A stretch of 64,000 nucleotides of DNA from Piliocolobus tephrosceles (lineage: Eukaryota; Chordata; Mammalia; Primates; Cercopithecidae): the NCBI RefSeq assembly GCF_002776525.5, contig NC_045436.1, forward strand, positions 51,719,514 to 51,783,513, in the 5' to 3' direction. The notes below the pieces were generated by a model. That model worked only from the letters and a program-made list of their open reading frames with translations, ran no database searches and was not told the origin of the DNA. A program made the translations under genes and the position numbers. Numbering within the stretch: position 1 is the stretch's first letter; every line of letters begins with the position of its first letter. Below, one piece after another: positions 20,505-33,704 of the stretch.

Positions 20505-22255
20505 AAGTTAGATGACTGATATTACTGGATTTCAAGACACACTATAAAGCTACAGTAATCCAGACACTGTGATATTGATGAAAGAATAGAAACAGAAAAA
20601 AATTGGCAATGGAACATAATAGAGCCCAGAACTAGATACATATATAGTCAGCTGATCTTTGACAAAGGAGAAAAGATAGTCTTTTAATAAATGCTGTGGG
20701 AACATCCGGATGTCTACATGCAAAAAGTCGATCTGGACACAGACCTTACAACCCTCTACAAACAAATAAACTCAAACTGGAACTAAAATATAAATGCAAA
20801 ACACAGAGATATAGAACCCATAGAATATAACATAGAAGAAAGTCTAGATGACCTTGAAATTGGTGATGACATTTCAGTTGCAACACCAAAGGCACGATCC
20901 ATTTAAAAAATGATAAGATGGACCTCATTAAAATTTAAAATTTTTGCTGTGAAAAAGACACTGTCAAGACAAGCCACAGAGTGGCAGAAAATATTTGCAA
21001 AAGATATATCCAATAAAGGACTTGAAACACGCAAAGTATACAAAGAATTTTCAAACCTCAACAATAGGAAAACAAACAATCTAATTTTTAAAAATGGGCC
21101 AATATGGTGAAATCCCATCTCTACTAAAAATACAGTACTTAACCTACGAGGGAGACTGAGACAGGAGAATTGCTTAAACTCCAGAGGCGGAGGTTACAGT
21201 GAGCCGAGATCGTACCACTGCATTCCAGCCTTGGTGATACAGTGAGACTCTGTCTCAAAAAGAAAAAAAAAAAAAAAAAAAAAAAAGTACCAAAGACCTT
21301 AACCAACATCTCACCTCATACAGGTGGCAAATAAGCATGTGAAAAGATGCTCCAAATTATATGTCATTAGGGAAATACAAATTAAACAACGATATATTAC
21401 TACACACCTATTAAAATAGCCTGAATCTGGAACACTGACGACACCAAACATTGGTGACAATGTGGAGCAACTGGAAGTCTTATTCACTACTGGTGGGAGT
21501 GTAAAACGATACAGCCACTTTAGAAGACAGGAAGTGTCTTACAAAGCTAAACATAGCTTTAACATACAATCCAGCAATCATGTTCCTGGGTATTTACCTA
21601 AAGGGACTGAAAACATGTCTACACAAAAACCTGCACATACATATTCATAGAATTATTACCTATAATTACAAAATGGTGGAAGCAGCCAAGATGTCCTTCA
21701 GTAGATGAATAGATAATCTGTGGTACATACAGACAATGGAATATCACTTAGATCTTAAAAAAACAAACAAGCAAAAAAAAAGAGCTATCAAGCCATGAAA
21801 AAACATGGAGGAAACTTAAATGCATATTACTTAGTGAAAGAAACCAATCTGAAAAGGCTACATACTGTATGATTCCAATATATGGTATTCTGGAAAAGGC
21901 AAAACCTTAAGAGTTATTGAAAAGATCAGTGGTTTCCACAAACTAGGAGGGAAGGGAAGGGTGTAGAGGAAGAGCACAAGGGATATTGAGGGAGTGTCAT
22001 CGTGCATTTATTCAAACCCATAGAATGTACAACATCCAGAGGAATCTTAATATAAACTATGGAATCTCATGATAATGTTGTGTTAATGAGAGTTAATCAA
22101 TTATAATAAATGTACTACTTTGGTGGGAGACTTTGATAATGGTGAAGGCTATGCATGTGTGAGGGCATGAGATGTAGGGGAAATCTCTGTACCTTCTATT
22201 GAATTTTGCTCTGAACTAAAACTGCTCAAAAAGTATAGTCTACTAGAAAAAGTAA
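20505..22255 (+). mobile_element. Old LINE-1 (L1M grade), ORF2 C-terminal part and 3' UTR
   Basis: ORF2 phrases occur in order: 'GCTACAGTAATCCAGACA', 'CAGCTGATCTTTGACAAAGG', 'GAGTGGCAGAAAATATTTGC', 'CTACTGGTGGGAGTGTAAAA', 'CCAGCAATCATGTTCCTGGG'. The 3' UTR phrases 'CATAGAATGTACAACATCC' and 'TTTGGTGGGAGACTTTGATAA' follow, ending near 'CTGCTCAAAAAGTATAG'. All frames are interrupted. It is 5'-truncated past the reverse-transcriptase core and carries an Alu at 21101-21286. Confidence 0.88.
21101..21286 (+). mobile_element. 5'-truncated Alu inside the L1M element
   Basis: It begins at the left-monomer phrase 'AATATGGTGAAATCCCATCT' and continues through 'GAGCCGAGATCGTACCACTG' and 'GAGACTCTGTCTCAAAAAG' to an A-tail ending at 21286. 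The L1 text resumes after it ('CAAAGACCTTAACCAACATC'). Part of the region between the monomers is missing. Confidence 0.93.
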
Positions 22256-25200
22256 AGACCCTGTGACAAATTTGTCATGAAATTCTTATCAGGATGACTT
22301 TAAAAAAATCTGTTCTTTCATACAATTAAAATCATATTTGCTCTGAGAATCGACCCAGGATAATATATTTAAAAGAATAGTTTCCACTTGGGTTACATGA
22401 AAGAATATATGAACAGAATGTCATTGTACCTTCCTGATTTTTTAAATAGCACATGAGCCAGTTACCAGAAGTAGGTGCCACAAAAAAAAAAAAAAAAAAA
22501 AAAAGAGTTTTAAATGTATTACTTTCTCTGACCAGAATGCAATCTCCTGTCACAGATGTTTAAAATTCTAATGTGCACAATATTCATTGTTACTATTCCT
22601 CCCAACATGTTAGCTGTTATGTAATGGGATGAATTATGTTGTTATAACAGAAATATGAAGGCTTTATTTCCATTCTCCATTCAATTTCATTCTCTGCAGC
22701 TTTGAGGTTGAACTGCTTTTTTGTTTATTTTGTTGTTTAAATATAATCAAGGTAGGGATTATTTTTAGAGTAAGTTAACTTAATAGTTTGCTACCATTCC
22801 TCTTGGTGTTACCTCAGATCTTTTTATTGGCCTTTATTTCACATTTGCCTCTTTAGGTAATCTAATATTCTACTTGTCTTTTGCTGAGCTGTGGACTATG
22901 TTGTTGACACTAAATCTACATGTCCTTTGCAGATGTGTCTTAATTTTTCTTCATTGGTATACATTCAATTGCCTTATAAGACCTTTAGTTAGATATCTCA
23001 AATACTTTTTAATTTCTATCTGTGCAAAAGTAAACCCATTACTCTACCCATTACTAAACGTCTTTTCTTTTTTTTTTTTTTCCCAACATTTCTCATTTTG
23101 ATTTGCAGCTCAATCATAATCTCTGATCAAGAAGTCAAAGTATTGAAAATCATTTAGCTTAGTAGGGATGTCAGCTCATAAATTAGTTGCCATAACTAAT
23201 AAAACCCTCAGTCTTAATGGCTTAATTCAATACAGTTTATTTCTCACTCCTACTGCAGTCAAAAGTAGATATTTCTTGCCAGTAGCTCTCCTGCAAAAAT
23301 CGACTCAGAAATGCAGATTCCTTCCATCTCATGCCCTACTTTAACATTTGACTCTCAAAGTCACTGCGAAGTTCATCTCCGTCTAGTAGTCAAAAGAGGC
23401 AAAATGAATAAAGCCTGTCGGAAGCTTTTATGCACCAAGTACAAAGTCTTGTATCTCTTTGCCACAATCTTATTGACCAGATCTTTATGTATGGCTATAC
23501 ATAACTGCATGGCAGTTTAAAACTTTAGGCTGTTTGTCCAGAAGGAAAAAAGAAATGTGTTTTGGTTAATACGTACAAGTATGTACTCCATTAGCATAGA
23601 TTCTTCTTCAAAAATCTCACCAGCCCATTTTCAAATGTCTTTATTATGTTTTTATCTATGTTTGTGTCTCTCTTTCTTTCCCCTCCCCATCTCTCTTTCT
23701 TTCCTGAACAATTTCAAAGGACTTGTAATTGATCTATAAGATGGAATCATCGTAGTGTCAACATTCCAAGTTAATTTTAAGGAATAAAGATGATCTATGT
23801 AGTATTTCTGGCCTATAATAGTGTTTAATAATTGTCATTATTGTCATTGTCATCATTATCTTCCTACATTTGATTACCAAGTGTGGACCAAGAGATGCTT
23901 AAAGATAATGTGCATGTTTCTTCATCTTTGTATCAACAATGCCCATTTGATAAGATTTAAAGACTCTTTTGAGAGTGGGCACAACAAAATGACAGAATAA
24001 AAGACAGAGCTCTTGTTACAGCTTCAAACAAGAGAACACAGTCATGCATAGCCATGTAGGGGCTTTCACCTGGGGGCTGGGTAACAACAAACTGGAGCTG
24101 TAGGGAGCAGCTTATGTGCAGCACGTGGGATGGGGTTAGCTAGGTTTTAAATGCTACCTGGGGATAAGCTAATTTGAATAATTTTATAGTCTCTTGGAAA
24201 CATGAGTTCGCTTTAATTTTCTAGTACCTGACCTGGGGTGATTATAGCAGATGCATGGCAGTCCTGAGAATGAGAGTTTGATAAAATTGGGGTGTGGACT
24301 TGATCATCTGCTCAAAATGAAGGTGGTGGACTTCTAGCAAAGGCTCTAAAACTGGGGAAAGACAATATTTTAAAAACACAAACAATATATCAGTACCTTA
24401 CAGAGTACTTGATAAACATAGGTACATATTCTATTTTGTTAAATAGAAATAAATTAATATCCTGGGAATAATATCCAACATTATTTCTTGTGTCTTATGC
24501 TTAATAGTAAAGTTTGACTTTGGCTATTCTAACATCAATGAGGAATTTGAATAGTTATTGCAATGCCTTTTGTTACAAACCTATTAGGAGATACATACAT
24601 AATGCCTCGATGTGTTTAATTACCAGCAAACTGTAAAAACTTCAGGAGATTTTAAAATAATGAATTTTTAGACCTGACCATAAATTGACTCTTGTTTATT
24701 ATTACATTGGGCAATGTCTCCAGATTCTCACAGCCATAATTTGATGGGAAAAACATCATGTCAAAAGTTATCCTTCTGATTAGCAGCATGCATTTTATGT
24801 ACTGCCTATTCAAAAATATTCTTACTAAGCCTCAATTTATCACATATTTTGATTAACATTGGAAACATAGCCACTTTATGGTTTCAACATCTGTGAAACA
24901 TAATGGACATTCAAGAAGAAAACTAAGAGTTATTTTTCTTTGGTGAATCATGCATCCTAGTTTTGACTATTTTTCATTCTTAATCATTGGGATGCCTCAC
25001 ACAATTCCATCTGCAATAGAGTTGGCATGGTGCTCTCCTTGGAATCGATATGTATTCCTATTATGTCTTCTTCATCTTTATAGGAGAGAAGAGAAAACCA
25101 TTTTCATCTCTTCTAATGCCAGACACCTGCTCCAATTATCTAGTTTGGTTCATACAATTCAGTCATTTCCAGGGTTATTATAAACTTACATGGGGAACAA

Positions 25201-25559
25201 TTCTGGCAAAAGACAGATTTTCATTTGAAGTGCTTGCTTCTGGTTTCACCTCTGTATCATTCACTCTCCCATTGCTGCCAGGCTTTTCTTTTGATTTCCA
25301 TCCATTTTTTCCTGTTAATTTTCACTACTGAGCTACCTACTATGATGTTATAAAGAAATTATTTAAGCTCCCTAGCATATGGTATATTAATATTCCCTGT
25401 TTGGGTAAATGATGAGATGGAACTGAGGGGATTTTTGTGTTAGATTTTGTCCAGGAAAACCTTGATTCTACTGAGAAATTTACAAATAATTATGACAGCT
25501 GAATTAACAATAATTTTACCTGTAACATTATGGTGTTTTTATGTAAACGCCTTATACAT
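22256..25559. other. Mostly unique sequence with an isolated poly-A tract
   Basis: A 24-base poly-A run at about 22481-22504 has no recognised retroposed body upstream. The sequence at 23120-23540 ('TTTATTTCTCACTCCTACTG', 'TCTTGCCAGTAGCTCTCCTG') and the GC-richer part at 23990-24370 both read like old interspersed repeats or LTRs, but I cannot name them. No gene supported. Confidence 0.4.
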
Positions 25560-25672
25560 ACATCATTTTATTTTACCTTTACAAAATCTTGTGAGCAAAG
25601 TGTGTCACTTATAGTCATTCCCATTTCATAGATCAGGACTCAGACTGAGAGAAGTTAAAAGAGCAGCTGAAA
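25560..25672 (-). mobile_element. MIR SINE
   Basis: 'CCCATTTCATAGATCAGGAC' and 'TCAGACTGAGAGAAGTTAAAA', preceded by 'TTTACAAAATCTTGTGAG', match the complement of the MIR core and 3' region. Confidence 0.75.
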
Positions 25673-26439
25673 GATCATAGTACTCTTTCTATCAATTATC
25701 ATCACAAAATCATGCATAACTCTTCAGTGTTTTAATAAGAAATCTTAAATAATTGTGAAGAATTTTTTTTAAAAATAGTGCAATAGATTTTTATAAATGT
25801 AAGCAGAATTAGTCTGGAATAATCACAATTCAAGTAGATTCTTAAGATCTCTTACCCATTTCCCCTAAGACACCAAAATTCTATTTTTGAGATATTTGCC
25901 TAATATCTTTGATTTATAGTAAATAAACCTAGGTACTTCAATTTATAATAAAAATTACAAAGTGCAATTCTAGGCATGAGTTCCCAGTCTAGTAAGTGCT
26001 AATCTTTTATGCTTCTTTGAGACTTTTCAGAACATAGGCTATAAAGAAATGAAAACATAATAGATTTTATAATAACTCATATCAGCTGTCAATGAACGTA
26101 ATTGCTCATACATTTTTACTTCTTCATTATTTATGATGCTATAATTTATTTATATAATAGCTATAATAGTCTATTTGAACAAACTTGTCATCCAGATAAA
26201 TATAGTTTTCTCTAAATAAATATAAAGCCACAAATTTTTAAATGTATCATTTAGTAGGATGCCTAGAATTATAGAGCTAATACCAGAAGCACATAATTAT
26301 TTTGGTGAAGACTCAAAAGAGAACAACATAGCCAATTTGCAAATTAATTTTCTTGGTCATGTTTTCCACAGAACATAATATTTTTAAGAAAATCTAAGTA
26401 GCAAAATGTGTGTGGAAAAGTTAGCATTGTTCATTGTGC
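25673..26439. other. Unique AT-rich sequence
   Basis: No repeat or gene recognised. Confidence 0.5.
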
Positions 26440-26545
26440 AAATGTATTCCACCAACATGTATTGAGAGCCTTCCATACGACAGTCCTTGCTTAGGCCCTC
26501 TGTGCTCCACTAAGCAACGGCTTGAATAAACAAAGTTATAGGCAG
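26440..26545 (-). mobile_element. LINE-2 / MIR 3'-end relic
   Basis: 'CATGTATTGAGAGCCTTCCA', followed by 'TCCTTGCTTAGGCCCTCTG' and 'TTGAATAAACAAAG', matches the complement of the L2 3' end (attgagcacctactatgtgcc…). Confidence 0.6.
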
Positions 26546-26930
26546 TAATGAATCAATATTTGTGCTGGTGACTTCCAAAGTAAAGCTAGTGCTCTTTAGA
26601 AGTTTATGAAACAGTTTATCCCAAACATTGTTTTCTTCAGTGAACCGAAAGCACTATCAAAAGTTCATGCAAACATTGCTGTTTAGAATCCTCGTGGTTG
26701 CTATGATCTTCACTGAAAGCTTTGTCCCCTTCACTAAATACAAAATTTCAGCACAGGATAATTTTCCTTCCTTATGGCCTACTGCTTTAGTGCGGAAAAT
26801 TATTTCATATTTTGGAAAAATATCCCATGTCCAACTTATTACATTTATTTCAGTCTCTGATAAAATATAGAAGACAAATAAAATTCCCAAAGTTTCCAAA
26901 GAGCTTATCTTCTTTGAGGAAGCTCTATTT
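26546..26930. other. Unique sequence
   Basis: Two complementary 80-codon open frames (26628-26870 plus, 26657-26899 minus) occupy the same DNA; neither has a recognisable domain. Confidence 0.5.
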
Positions 26931-27312
26931 GTTTGCTAAGTTGGCCACAACAAAGTACCACAGACTGGGTGACTTAAGCAACATAGATTAATGTTTTTCA
27001 CACTTATGGAAACTAGAATCCTTTATCAAGGTGTTGGGTTGGTTTCTTCTGAAACATGTGTTTTTTTTTTTTGGCTTGTAGAATGCCACCTTCCTCCTGT
27101 GTCTTCACATCAACTTAGCTTTGTGCATATCTCTGTCCAAATGTTTTCTTATAAGGACACCAGTCATATTGGATTAGGGCCCACCCTAATGATCTCATTT
27201 TAACTTTTGCCTCTTTATAGACCCTATATCCAAATACAATCATATTCTGAGGCATTGAGAATTAATACTTTACTATGTGAACTTTTAGGGAATATACAAT
27301 TCAACCCATAAA
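26931..27312 (-). mobile_element. Solo LTR, MLT1 type (ERVL-MaLR)
   Basis: On the plus strand it reads 'CACAACAAAGTACCACAGAC', 'TGGCTTGTAGAATGCCACC', 'TCTTATAAGGACACCAGTCA', 'TTGGATTAGGGCCCACCCTA' and ends near 'CAATTCAACCCATAA', the full inverted layout of an MLT1 LTR. An oligo-T run at about 27060-27073 lies within it. Confidence 0.85.
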
Positions 27313-30300
27313 AGATTCACATCATAAAAAGAATACCCATCAATCAATATACATACCAGAATCACACAGGGAATTTCTCAAAACAGCATCTTGTCTTCTT
27401 CAAATGTTAAAACTCATTTATTTTTCAGTACTACACTTGGAACCCTTAAACGTCATCATCATGAAATTCCATTTATTATGGCAATCTTGTTGTAAATTGA
27501 TTGTATATTTATACAGAATTTTTTGGTGGATATGTATCTATTCTGCATTGCACATTATACAAGCCAACAGAGTTCTCAAGTACATTGAGAAATGAAAGAT
27601 CTGGATATTTAGAAAAGTCTGTGTCTCTCTAGATCTGAATGCTTTTACCATTTTTGTCCCTGGTTACCTCTCATTTCCTTAGCACAATAAAAATAACAGA
27701 TACTTTGAACTCTCTGAATACTTAAAAATGTATGTATGTGTGTGTCCCTGTTTTGCCTAAGATTTTCCTTCTAAGATATTTAGGTTGTCTACTTTTCACT
27801 CTCATTGGTTTCAGCATAATGACAGAGCTAGACTGAACCACTTCTTTCAAAAGAGTAACATTTTTCTGCATGACTATATTTAGGCATTCACAATTTTCCG
27901 AATGATTCCTCTAATCTTAAAGTAGTTCATGAAGTACTCTTCTTGCTCAAGTATTTCCCTGTCATACTTCATTCTTCTTAATGTGTTTATGGAGAAACAC
28001 ACAATTTCTGCACACTAGCAATTATTCATGCACCCAATATTTCTCCTGATCAGTTTAAGAATGGAAATATTTATATATTCTTATCTTTTGAAATAAGTAA
28101 GAACATTCCCTTGATCTTTTATTTCCCCTACCAGAGTTTAACCTGTTGGAATAGTTATTTCACGTCCTGTATTTTGGATTCTAAATTTCTAAAAATTTAC
28201 TGCAAACAGTAAAAAAGATGTTCAAACTATTTAATTATTCACTTTATTAAGCAAAACATAGTTAAACAAAGGTGAGGACAACAAACCTTCCAGCATACAA
28301 AGAGTGGCATTGTTTTGTATGTTTGTTTGCTGTTTGGTTTGTATTTTACACCATAATATTCTTATACTAGTAAACTGAAGCAGATATAAATGTATCAGAC
28401 AGGCACTAAATCTGGACTTCACCTAGCTTATTTTCTGATAAATTCCCAACATGTAAAATTAGTAGGAGTTAAATCCAAATTATTACTTCCTCAAATCACC
28501 TACAGTGCTTAGTGAATATCACTATAACAACTTTAAATTTCCACCTTATTTTTTTTATCAGACAGATAAATTCTCATCAGTTATTTGGCCATGAAAAGCA
28601 TTCTGCATTGTAAACATTCCTCACAGGTCACACTGTGTTTCCTGCATTCTTACCTCTTTCAGCAGAGATCTAGGCCTAAAGGAAAGCTCCTAAGGAAGAA
28701 ATACTTACAGATTTCTCATACTACATCCACCAGTTGCCATTTTCATATTTCCAGGGACATTACCTACTTTTGGATGGGTCCCTGGAATTTTTGAGTTTTC
28801 ATAATAATTGTTCTCATTTTCATAATTGTTATGAAATTTTCATTTGAGAATTAAGAAATTGTTTATCAGCTCCTCCAGTTAGATCATTTCAGCCATGCAC
28901 TACATTTATATCAAATGTCTCAAGTTTACAGGATTACTTTATTGAACTTTCTGATACAGAGATGAAGTCTTTAGAAATATAATCTTGAAATATGAGAACA
29001 GATTCCATAGTTTCCCTTATGAGATGCTATAGTAAAAAATCTTCACTGTTTAGGGCAATAAAACCAAGGCAATGAAATTTTACAACAATTTAAATTTGGC
29101 AACAACTGCAGTTTTGTCAGTATTTTTCATCACAGTTGAAGAACATTCATCTTAGTTTATTGAAGTTCCCCAGAGATGATAGTGAAGAGCCCAGATTTGA
29201 GAAAATGTCTTCTGACTGTTTTTAGCCAGATAATTGAAGCAGTTGTGGGAGAGGTGGAAGTATGGTCAATATTATTAATGAATAATTATTGTTCACTCTG
29301 CTGTCTTAGACATTCCGTGTCAAAAACCTTATAGACAGTAACAATAGCAAGACCCTAATATCTTCATAGTAAACTATGCATTCTTAATCTCACTCTCATG
29401 AAGAAAACAAGCTGATGACATAAGAAGGAACATACTTCAGCTTTCACAAATAATGGCTTGCTGGTCAAGGTTGAAAGACAGTATTTCAAGGATAGTATTA
29501 ACTTACTAGCATGGCTCAGTGCACTGTTCAACTTTCAATTCATTGTCAAATGAAATTGGTATAGTGTCAAAAAACAGCAAAACTCTAACACAACAATTTC
29601 TCCCTGGAGAAACATACTGTAACCATTACAACACACTTTTAAGGTTTATTGATTTGGAGATAGAAAGCACAGCTAGATAGGGGAGATGACAGAAATGAAG
29701 TGCATTTCCCAGACAGGCATAATAAACATGTTCCCAAGTCAGGGATCATATAAATATGAAAACACAGCATCGGTTAATTGTCATCTATTCTGCTTTCACA
29801 GCTGTATTTGAGCCAGATTATAAGTACCCAAAAGACATAGGTATTTCTTCTCAAGATGCTGGTACAAATATAATATTTGCTTAATATCTGAAAAGAAAAC
29901 TAGGATGATAATTTCAAAAAGATTAGAGACTGCGCATGTAGATAAATCATGGCAGAGCTTCAGGACTGTATGCAATATCATATCCACAGCAGAATTCAGG
30001 AAGTTGAGCAGAAAATTTCCCATTAAAAAAATCTCTATGTTATATCTTCCCTTAGTATAAGACCTCTATAATGCATTTCTGCATAAAAGTGCCTATTGAA
30101 TTGACTTTTCCCTTGTTAGGACTGTCAATATAATTATGCTTATTTACATACTAAATTAGCACCAATAGAGGTAATAGAGATTTTTAGATATTATTAATAT
30201 TCTAATAAGGAATATTCTAATTATTTTCATTCACTTTGAATAGTGTTACTTCAAAGTTATTTGATCAAACTTGAATCCTGTATTAACATTGGCAAATGAA

Positions 30301-30734
30301 GCAGTGACTTAAAAACTGTATTAACAGATGCATAAGCACTTTCTAATTCAAGAATTCCCATAGTACATTTTTCATTAGATTTTAATATCTTCAATGTTAT
30401 TTCTTCTAGGATGTCTACACAGAATATGTGTATATTCTGATAATAATACAATGAATCTGCTTCATTATGTTACATATTTCTAAGTCCAAATAAAAATAGT
30501 ATTACATAAATCTCAGATATGAGAAAAGACTACGTCTATTAAATTAGGGTAAATGTTCTTTGAAAGTTTTCAACACACATTTGAATTTTCCGAATACAGT
30601 CAAGTTTTTTTAATGTCATAGTAAATATTAGGGATCTTAGCTCCCGTAAGGTTTTTAAACAATTCTGTAACCCTAGCACTTTAATAACCACCACATTGGA
30701 GACTTTTCAGCCTAATTTATGAAAAAATAGATGA
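27313..30734. other. Long unique AT-rich stretch, no gene seen
   Basis: About 3.4 kb without a repeat family I recognise, except a possible short L2-like phrase. No splice-flanked open frame or RNA gene was found; open frames of 60-75 codons are at background level. Confidence 0.45.
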
Positions 30735-31800
30735 TGCCCAACATTGCCTCTATTATTTATGTTTTTCTAAAAAATACAGCTATTGTATGAAAGCCAAAAA
30801 CTGGAGAAAACAATCAAATAATAGAGAAACTATTATTATATATATAATTACACATAGCATTTAAATGTAAAATGGTTAGATTTGCAAAGAAAACTTAGTG
30901 TAATAGGCGAGTATAAGAAAAATAATGAACATGAAAATTAATAATTTTATGTGCTGCAAAGATTAGTTCAAAATATATAATCGTAAACCCCTCATTAACA
31001 GCAGCAAATATAGCCATAAAATAATTGGAATAAACAAACAGAAAAGTATGGGTTGTATATGAAGAAAAAACTATCAAATATTAAATATAATAAAAAGAAA
31101 GAAATTAAATGTTTAGCATATTATAGAACAGAAAGTTTGAACATTTGCCATGTAAGTCCTTAAAAAATAATGTAATTCCAATCTGAAACATACTTTTTTA
31201 TTTTATTTTACAAATTTGGAAAAGTGATTTTATATTCCTCTAAAAGAAATTAAATACATAAAAATAAAATGAAGGAGCCATAATCCCACAGTACATTGTA
31301 AAGATACAATAATAAACGAATAATTTATGATTAATACCATTAATACCTATGATTAAGTAGGCATCAAAATTAATTGAGAAATGAAAAATTATGTTTTTTA
31401 GTGGTGCTGACACTCTTGGTTAGCTATTTTAAAACTTGTTTTACTAAGGAAATTTGGAAAAAAACACTAAAGACAATTAAATAGCATTTCTGTATGTTAC
31501 TGTCAAATAATTGTAATATATACAGAAATTATAAAATACAATAACATTTCTGTGTTACTTTAAAATAATTGTAATATGTAAACAATTATAAAATACATCT
31601 AACTTGGGCGACAAAAATATATAAAATACTTAAGAATAAAACTAGTACGATTATGTAAAATCTAGAAGATAAAAGTAGTCACACTTTATCGAAGTCCCTA
31701 AAAGATCTAAGAGACAGAGACATGTCAAAACCCTGGATAAAAAGACCAAAAATTCTAAAGATGCCAATTTACCTAAATAAATAAATATATTCAATGTACT
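30735..31800 (+). mobile_element. Possible very degraded LINE-1 (L1M/HAL1 grade)
   Basis: Scattered L1-like phrases such as 'AGCCAAAAACTGGAGAAAAC', 'CTTAAGAATAAAACTAGTAC' and 'AAAGATGCCAATTTACC' fit L1 ORF2 or 3' text with heavy decay. Order and boundaries are uncertain. Confidence 0.3.
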
Positions 31801-33054
31801 TCTGAACAATGGGAATTTGTGTATAGCTAATTATATTTGAAAGAAAACATGAAAATAAATATCTTATATATTTGTTCAAAAGATAAGCAATGAGTGAAAC
31901 ATATTTTCCAAGATTCAAAGATTTTTGTAAGAGAGAGAAATGTATAAAAAGATGGCTAAATAGAAACTTCCTGTGGGTATCTCCCTGTGGGAACACCAAA
32001 TTAAATACCTGTCCACACAAAAGAGCACTTTCATAAGAAGTAAAAATCAGGTGAGTGATCACAGAATCTTGTTTTAACATAATACCAAGGAAAAAGGCAT
32101 TGAAAAGGGTAGGAAAGAGAGTCTCACATTGCCTACACCAGCCCTCTCCCATCTCCCCCCGCAGCATCCTGCAGAGAGAGAATCTGTGTGGTTGGGGGAG
32201 AGAGCCACATGAGTGAGGAATTTTGCTTTGCGACTCGGTACTGCTCTGTCACAGTGAAACACAGCAGGGCAGAATTCTGCTGGTGCCACAGAGGAAGCAT
32301 CTAGACCAGCCCTGGGCCAGAAGGGAATGCCGTGCCCCAGTGGGAGAAAACGCAGTTTCATCACTGACTGACTAAAGTGGCCTGAGGCCCAGAATAAATT
32401 TGAGAGGCAGTCAGGCCATAGGATTACAGTTATTGGGCAAGCCCTGGTCCCAGCTGTGCTGGTCTCAGAGGCAACAGACTTGGGTTGTGCATGACCCATT
32501 GCAACACCAGCCGTGGCAACCAAGGAGTGCTTATCTCATCCCTCCCGCTACTCCAGACAGTACAGCTCAGGAGGAGACTCTTCACTTGGAGAAGGGAAGA
32601 GTACAGAAACATTGTCATGCAACTCGGTTTCCAGCTCAGCTACAGTAAAATAAAACAATGAGCGGATTTCTAAAGCCCGTAATTCCAGGTCTGAGCTCCT
32701 GAATGACATTTTTAGAGGCACCCTGGGCCAGAAGGGAATCTGCTCTCCTGAAGGGAAGGATCCATTTCTGGCTGGATTTACCATCTACTGACAAAAGAGC
32801 CCCTGATCCTTGAATAAACAACGGCAGTAGCCAGGTAGGAGTCATCATGGGCCTTGGACAAGACCCAGTACTGTGCTGCCCTTGGGGATGACCCAGCACA
32901 CTCCCAGCTGTGGTGGCCACAGAAGTGCTTGCATCATCCCTCCCCCAACTCCAGGCAGCCTAACACGAAGAGAAATTCCTTTTGATTAGGGGAGAGGGAG
33001 GGAACAGAGTGAGAGACTTGCTTAGTAATTCCCCTAGTAACCCAGAGAATTCTT

Positions 33055-33400
33055 TCTTTTTTTCTTCTTCTTCTTTTTAAAATTTTACTTTAAGTTCTGG
33101 GATACATGTGCTGAACATGCAGGTTTGTTACATAGGTGTACATGTGCCATGGTGATTTGCTGCACCTATCAACTCGTCATCTAGGTTTTAAACACGGCAT
33201 GCCTTAGGTATTCATCCTAATGCTCTCCCTTCCCTTTCCCCCAACTCCCTGACAGGCCCTGGTGTGTAATGTTCCCCTCCCTGTGTCCCTGTGTTCTTGT
33301 TGTTCAACTCCCACGTATGACTGAGAACATGCGATGTTTGGTTTTCTCTTCCTGTGTTAGTTTGCTGAGGATGATGGTTTCCAAAAAACATAGAAGGCTT
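33055..33400 (-). mobile_element. L1 3' end inserted in the ancient L1, fragment 1
   Basis: The T-rich start is followed by 'TACTTTAAGTTCTGGGATAC', 'GCAGGTTTGTTACATAGGTG', 'CTGACAGGCCCTGGTGTG' and 'GTTAGTTTGCTGAGGATGAT', the complement of an L1PA/L1PB-type 3' UTR and ORF2 end. Orientation is opposite to the host L1. Limits are approximate. Confidence 0.85.
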
Positions 33401-33410
33401 CACGAATTTG

Positions 33411-33704
33411 CTTTCTTTTTTTTTTTTTTTATTTTTTATTATTTATTCATTTATTTATTTTTATTATACTTTCAGTTCTAGGGTACATGTGCACAACCTG
33501 CAGATTTGTTACCTATGTATACATGTGCCATGTTGGTGTGTTGCACACATTAACCCATCATTTACATTAGGTATTTCTCCTAGTGCTACCCCTCCCCCCA
33601 CCCCATGACAGGCCCCAGTGTGCGACGTTTCCCACCCTGTGTCCAAATGTTCTCATTGTTCAATTCCCACCTATGAGTAGGAACATGCGGTGTTTGGTTT
33701 TCTG
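33411..33704 (-). mobile_element. L1 3' end inserted in the ancient L1, fragment 2
   Basis: A second oligo-T/T-rich start (33416-33470) is followed by 'TCTAGGGTACATGTGCACAA', 'CCCCATGACAGGCCCCAGTG' and 'GAACATGCGGTGTTTGG'. It covers the same part of L1 as fragment 1, in the same orientation, immediately downstream, so these are two events or one duplicated event. The host L1 resumes at 'TCATACTCAAGCCTGCCGC'. Confidence 0.87.

Noticed and set aside
23990..24370. GC-richer stretch considered as an LTR
   Set aside because: Composition suggests an old repeat but I could not identify termini or a family, so it is only mentioned within the surrounding unique stretch.
31769..32167. 132-codon minus-strand open frame
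   Set aside because: Spans the L1 5' boundary and AT-rich flank; no coding features.
32074..32523. 149-codon minus-strand open frame and neighbours to 32920
   Set aside because: Antisense to the 5' UTR of the ancient L1; GC-richer DNA there leaves frames open by chance.
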